From assembly GCA_023434465.1 (NCBI GenBank), contig JAEYSQ010000036.1, positions 1 through 9,934 of the forward strand: DNA of 9,934 bases, in the 5' to 3' direction. Shown one piece after another: positions 7,688 through 9,934 of this stretch. The notes under the pieces are model-generated. The model searched no databases. It was not told the origin of the DNA and saw nothing but the letters and a program-made list of their open reading frames with translations. This stretch comes from Actinomycetes bacterium. Its GTDB lineage: Bacteria; Actinomycetota; Thermoleophilia; Solirubrobacterales; 70-9. Position 1 is the stretch's first letter. Every line of letters starts with the position of its first letter. The translations under genes and the position numbers were made by a program.

Positions 7688-7693
7688 AGTTTA
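7688..7693 (-). promoter_or_regulatory. Candidate -10 element of gltB
   Basis: On the minus strand the hexamer is TAAACT, the best TAnnnT match in the 177-base gap between the dehydrogenase stop and the gltB start. No convincing -35 is visible at 16-18 bases upstream. If used, it would give a leader of about 90 bases. Confidence 0.3.
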
Positions 7694-7745
7694 CCGAAGC
7701 TCGAGCGTGCTCATATGTCCGGCGGGCTAAAGCGCTTCGTCCTCC

Positions 7746-7765
7746 CCGGCCTGGCCGGTGGCCGG
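7746..7765 (-). terminator. Weak candidate terminator hairpin after the dehydrogenase gene
   Basis: GGCCGG (7760-7765) and CCGGCC (7746-7751) form a 6-bp stem with an 8-base loop directly after the stop codon at 7766. The segment is GC palindrome-rich, so alternative pairings exist and chance is possible. No T-tract follows on the minus strand. Confidence 0.25.
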
Positions 7766-8596
7766 TCAGGAACGGCCGGCAGCCCGATCTTCGTAGTGCT
7801 TCCTTTGCTCGGGATCAGCCCCGGAAAGGACCTTGTCGGCGCCAACCAGGGCAAGGAGCCGTTCGCGGGCACGCCTGGGCAACAGTTTCGCGGGAGCGTC
7901 GAGCCATTGGTTCCGCGCCGGTACCCAAACTTCACTGCCGCCCTCGGCCATCGTGTCGGCGACCGCTTCCGCGATTGCGGTCGGTTCGAGCGGATCCATC
8001 AACCCGATCTCCGGCAGACCGGTGGCCAGATCGGTGTTGACGACGCCCGGCAGCACCCAGGAGATGCCGACGCCCGAGCCTTTGAGCTCGGCCCGGACTG
8101 CCTCGGAAAATCCGATCACCCCGGACTTGGTGGCGCAATAGGTGGCTCCGCCCGCCAAGCCGGCCTTGCCCACCTGCGAGGCGATATTGACGATGCGGCC
8201 GCGCCGGCGGGGCTTCATTCGCATCATCGCCAACTGAGTTCCGTTGATCACCCCACCGAGGTTGACCGCGATCATCGCCGCAGTCTGGGCCGGCTCTTCT
8301 TCCTCCAAGGGTCCGACGATCATCACGCCTGCGTTGTTGACCAGGCCGTCGAGCGGTCCGAACAGCGATTCGGCGGAATCCAGGAACTCTTCAAAGGAAC
8401 CGCGATCGGTCACATCGAGATGGAGGCCGACCGCCTCGGAGCCAAGCTCTCCTGCGACGCCGGTGACCCGCTCGAGATCGAGGTCGCCGATCGCCACTCG
8501 GGCACCGCGTTGCACCATCGCTTCAGCGGTGGCCCGCCCGATCCCCTGAGCTCCACCAGTGATCGCAACAACTGCTCCCTCGAGGCTCGGTTTCAT
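7766..8596 (-). CDS. Short-chain dehydrogenase/reductase (classical SDR), NAD-type
   Basis: This 276-residue protein is a classical SDR that oxidises or reduces an alcohol/carbonyl group in the cytoplasm; its substrate cannot be read from sequence. Visible motifs are TGGAQGIG at 13-20 (cofactor binding), Asp38 at the end of the second strand (which favours NAD over NADP), Asp61 in LDVTD, NNAG at 87-90, Asn112, and the catalytic Ser140, Tyr153 and Lys157 (YCATK). The active-site tetrad Asn-Ser-Tyr-Lys is complete. After PGVVNTDL (183-190) a C-terminal extension of about 40 residues (LLPRRARERLLALVGADK onward) is basic and resembles tails of actinobacterial SDRs that process lipid-like alcohols, a weak hint only. 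The ATG at 8596 was chosen over a TTG 9 bases upstream, because that TTG lies inside the -10-like TACTTT. The gene lies upstream of gltB in the same direction, but a 177-base gap with its own promoter candidate argues against one operon. Confidence 0.9.
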   Translation of the reverse strand: MKPSLEGAVVAITGGAQGIGRATAEAMVQRGARVAIGDLDLERVTGVAGELGSEAVGLHLDVTDRGSFEEFLDSAESLFGPLDGLVNNAGVMIVGPLEEEEPAQTAAMIAVNLGGVINGTQLAMMRMKPRRRGRIVNIASQVGKAGLAGGATYCATKSGVIGFSEAVRAELKGSGVGISWVLPGVVNTDLATGLPEIGLMDPLEPTAIAEAVADTMAEGGSEVWVPARNQWLDAPAKLLPRRARERLLALVGADKVLSGADPEQRKHYEDRAAGRS

Positions 8597-8603
8597 AGCC
8601 GCC

Positions 8604-8609
8604 AAAGTA
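8604..8609 (-). promoter_or_regulatory. Candidate -10 element of the SDR gene
   Basis: On the minus strand TACTTT ends 7 bases before the ATG at 8596, the same hexamer and spacing as before the SanA-like gene; the shared 9-mer is GTTACTTTG. No Shine-Dalgarno fits the gap, so a leaderless message is likely. The hexamer overlaps the opposite-strand -10 candidate by two bases. Confidence 0.5.
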
Positions 8610-8613
8610 ACCT
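8608..8613 (+). promoter_or_regulatory. Candidate -10 element of the ccdA-like gene
   Basis: TAACCT lies 9 bases before the TTG at 8623. It shares T8608 and A8609 with the minus-strand TACTTT of the SDR gene. The predicted transcription start is within about 3 bases of the start codon. No -35 consensus is visible upstream, within the SDR coding region. Confidence 0.4.
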
Positions 8614-8622
8614 GTTTGATCG

Positions 8623-9438
8623 TTGCCGTTTGCAGACTTGATCCCCGCAGGGCTCGCCAGCCTGCCCGCCGGCCTTCCGGCCCTCCCCTTCGCCGCGACT
8701 GACCCCGCGGCCGGCGTCGGCCTGCTCACCGCGCTGGTTGCCGGCATCGTTTCCTTCCTTTCGCCCTGCGTGCTACCGATCGTTCCCGGCTACCTGTCCG
8801 CCGTCTCGGGACTGAACGCCGATGAACTCGAGAACGCCAGCTGGAAGAAGGTTCTGGTCCCCAGTCTGATCTTCTGTGGCAGTTTCTCCCTGATCTTCAT
8901 CCTGCTGGGCATGGGCGCGACGAAGATCGGCTCGTTGCTCAGCGATCATCGCGACCTGCTCGACAAGGTCGCTGCCGCACTGATCATCGCCATGGGAGTA
9001 CTTTTCGTCGCCTCTTTCTTCGTCACCCGCCTCAACCGGGAGTGGCATGTCGACTCGCTGATGCAACGGGCCGGCAAAGGCGGACCGCTGGTGGCGGGAG
9101 CGGCCTTCGCCTTCGCCTGGACGCCCTGTATCGGACCCACCCTCGGGGCGATTCTCTCGGCTGCCTCGTTGACCGGATCGGCCGCCCGCGGCGCTCTTCT
9201 CCTGGCCGTCTACTCGGCCGGCCTGGCGATCCCGTTCCTGCTCACTGCCCTGGCCTTCAACCGCATGACGACGGCCTTCGCGGTGGTCAAGCGCCACTAC
9301 GGGCTGATCATGATGATCGGGGGATTGATCCTGATCGCGATGGGCATCCTGATCTGGACGGGTGAGCTCTACCGGCTCAACATCGAGATCCAGAACTGGA
9401 TGTCCAACTCCGGACTCGATTTCTGGTCGAGCGTCTAG
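8623..9438 (+). CDS. CcdA/DsbD-family thiol-disulfide transmembrane protein (cytochrome c biogenesis type)
   Basis: This 271-residue polytopic membrane protein belongs to the CcdA family, which moves reducing equivalents from cytoplasmic thioredoxin across the membrane to extracytoplasmic thiol-disulfide proteins, often for cytochrome c maturation. It has about six hydrophobic segments (roughly 31-58, 77-98, 114-134, 155-182, 190-212 and 224-246). The paired signature motifs are FLSPCVLPIVPGYLS with Cys49 in the first segment and FAWTPCIGPTLGAIL with Cys169 in the fourth, the redox-active pair. A third Cys (85) is probably not catalytic. No ATG or GTG can serve as start: an in-frame TGA at 8617-8619 closes the frame and the first ATG lies well past Cys49. 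TTG at 8623 is the most likely start; TTG at 8638 is the alternative. No resB, resC/ccsA or thioredoxin-like partner is visible in this window. Family is confident; the exact partner is unknown. Confidence 0.92.
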   Translation: MPFADLIPAGLASLPAGLPALPFAATDPAAGVGLLTALVAGIVSFLSPCVLPIVPGYLSAVSGLNADELENASWKKVLVPSLIFCGSFSLIFILLGMGATKIGSLLSDHRDLLDKVAAALIIAMGVLFVASFFVTRLNREWHVDSLMQRAGKGGPLVAGAAFAFAWTPCIGPTLGAILSAASLTGSAARGALLLAVYSAGLAIPFLLTALAFNRMTTAFAVVKRHYGLIMMIGGLILIAMGILIWTGELYRLNIEIQNWMSNSGLDFWSSV

Positions 9439-9484
9439 GCCCTACCAGGCCTTCTGGACCCTCGCTGTCAGCTGGTCCGACCGG

Positions 9485-9835
9485 CTAGTTCCAGCGGCCG
9501 GGATTCCCGGGAATCCCAGGTGAAGGGATGCCGGGCTCCTCCGGTGAAGCTGGCTCTTCACGGGTTCCGGGCGTGACGGTGACCAGCTCATCGCCGATCG
9601 CCTCGATTTCTTCCAGCTCCTCGCCGTCCATGTCACGGGAACAGACGATGTGGAAGCGTCCGGTTCCGACGTTCGGATCGGCCACGATCGGCAAACCACG
9701 GATCTCTTCCCAGCCGAGTCGCTCGACTTCAAAGGGATTCATGCGCACCTCAGCCGCCGGGTAGGGGCAGGTGGCGTTGTGGTGGTCGATCGCCTTCGAG
9801 ATCGCCTCGAGGTTCTTCGATTCAGCCGAACTCAT
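9485..9835 (-). CDS. Hypothetical protein, 116 residues, Gly/Pro-rich C-terminal tail
   Basis: I cannot assign a function. The 116-residue product has an alpha-helical-looking N-terminus (about 1-22), then a compact segment CPYPAAEVRMNPFEVERLGW (23-42) followed by EEIRGLPIVADPNVGTGRFHIVC up to Cys65, which looks like a small folded core. After that comes an acidic stretch (DGEELEEIEAIGDEL, about 70-84) and a Pro/Gly-rich tail (about 95-116) with PGIP repeats. There is no signal peptide or membrane segment, so it is probably cytoplasmic. Cys23, Cys65 and His18, His19 and His62 could bind metal, but no recognised metal motif is complete. The ATG at 9835 was chosen over a TTG 15 codons upstream because a -10-like CATGAT ends 6 bases before it. 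The style suggests a lineage-restricted conserved protein. It converges on the ccdA-like gene with 46 bases between stops, in which I see no strong hairpin. Confidence 0.75.
   Translation of the reverse strand: MSSAESKNLEAISKAIDHHNATCPYPAAEVRMNPFEVERLGWEEIRGLPIVADPNVGTGRFHIVCSRDMDGEELEEIEAIGDELVTVTPGTREEPASPEEPGIPSPGIPGNPGRWN
9500..9517. repeat. Perfect 18-bp palindrome in the 3' end of the hypothetical gene
   Basis: GGGATTCCCGGGAATCCC is its own reverse complement. It encodes part of the Gly/Pro-rich tail, ending about 15 bases before the stop of the 116-residue protein. It may result from the repeated Gly-Ile-Pro/Gly-Asn-Pro codons. It could also act as a hairpin near the 3' end of the message. 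Confidence 0.8.
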
Positions 9836-9841
9836 GTTCCG

Positions 9842-9847
9842 ATCATG
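9842..9847 (-). promoter_or_regulatory. Candidate -10 element of the 116-residue hypothetical gene
   Basis: On the minus strand CATGAT matches TATAAT at 4 of 6 positions, including the key A at position 2 and T at position 6. It ends 6 bases before the ATG at 9835, again fitting a leaderless arrangement. Confidence 0.35.
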
Positions 9848-9891
9848 ACACACACGTCCCGCAAAGCAGCGAGGACGCAACGCGGCCTTCG

Positions 9892-9897
9892 TAGACT
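9892..9897 (+). promoter_or_regulatory. Candidate -10 element of the gene at the right edge
   Basis: TAGACT, the same hexamer as before the CDF gene at the left end, ends 6 bases before an ATG at 9904. This supports a plus-strand gene starting there. Confidence 0.4.
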
Positions 9898-9903
9898 GCC
9901 CGC

Positions 9904-9934
9904 ATGCCGCCCAGTCCCATGCCCCGGATCGCTC
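9904..9934 (+). CDS. Probable start of a plus-strand gene, cut by the window edge
   Basis: Only ten codons are visible (MPPSPMPRIA), open to the edge, with an alternative in-frame ATG at 9919. Support comes from the -10-like TAGACT 6 bases upstream and from the 68-base divergent gap to the hypothetical gene on the other strand. Too little sequence is present to suggest a family. Confidence 0.35.
   Translation, partial: MPPSPMPRIA

Noticed and set aside
2996..8596. SDR, gltB and gltD as a single operon
   Set aside because: The 177-base gap between sdr and gltB contains a hairpin, a -10 candidate and leader structures, and an SDR has no known role in glutamate synthesis. Read-through cannot be excluded.
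7430..8641. 403-codon plus-strand frame spanning the gltB 5' end, the intergenic gap and the whole SDR gene
   Set aside because: It is antisense to two well-supported genes and crosses their promoter region; composition is unlike a real protein.
9439..9484. Terminator between the convergent ccdA-like and hypothetical genes
   Set aside because: Only 4-5 bp inverted repeats (CCAG/CTGG and GGACC/GGTCC) are visible and no T-tract; too weak to call.

Overview
This GC-rich window looks like ordinary chromosomal DNA from a high-GC actinobacterium. A Thermoleophilia/Solirubrobacterales-type lineage is my best guess, from protein style, GC content and the way starts are organised; no marker gene fixes the taxonomy. 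I see no rRNA, tRNA, CRISPR array, insertion sequence, phage gene or toxin-antitoxin pair. Coding density is very high, and no stretch longer than about 180 bases lacks a gene.

Layout, left to right: (1) the 5' part of a zinc-type cation diffusion facilitator gene on the minus strand, running off the left edge; (2) a divergent intergenic region with a large near-perfect inverted repeat; (3) a plus-strand SanA/YdcF-like (DUF218) membrane-anchored protein; (4) meeting it tail to tail with only 3 bases between stop codons, the minus-strand glutamate synthase operon gltB-gltD (5 to 3 on that strand: gltB then gltD), which fills about 6.2 kb; (5) further upstream on the minus strand, a short-chain dehydrogenase/reductase gene; (6) divergent from it by only 26 bases, a plus-strand CcdA-like thiol-disulfide membrane protein that must start at a non-ATG codon; (7) convergent with it, a small 116-residue hypothetical protein on the minus strand; (8) at the right edge, the first codons of a probable plus-strand gene.

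Functionally, GltB and GltD form the large and small subunits of glutamate synthase (glutamine + 2-oxoglutarate + NADPH to 2 glutamate), a core nitrogen assimilation step. The other genes are single transcription units for metal efflux, envelope function, redox metabolism and periplasmic thiol chemistry, with no evident shared pathway. I do not see an undescribed multi-gene system here.

The most interesting signals are at the level of gene expression. Almost every singly transcribed gene has a -10-like hexamer 6 to 10 bases before its start codon and no Shine-Dalgarno, which suggests leaderless or near-leaderless mRNAs. gltB and gltD have Shine-Dalgarno-like sequences, and gltB has a roughly 90-base leader rich in dyads. 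The sdr/ccdA pair appears to use overlapping divergent -10 elements. The sanA/gltD junction places both stop codons in the loop of one strong hairpin. The cdf/sanA promoter region carries a 16-bp-arm inverted repeat.
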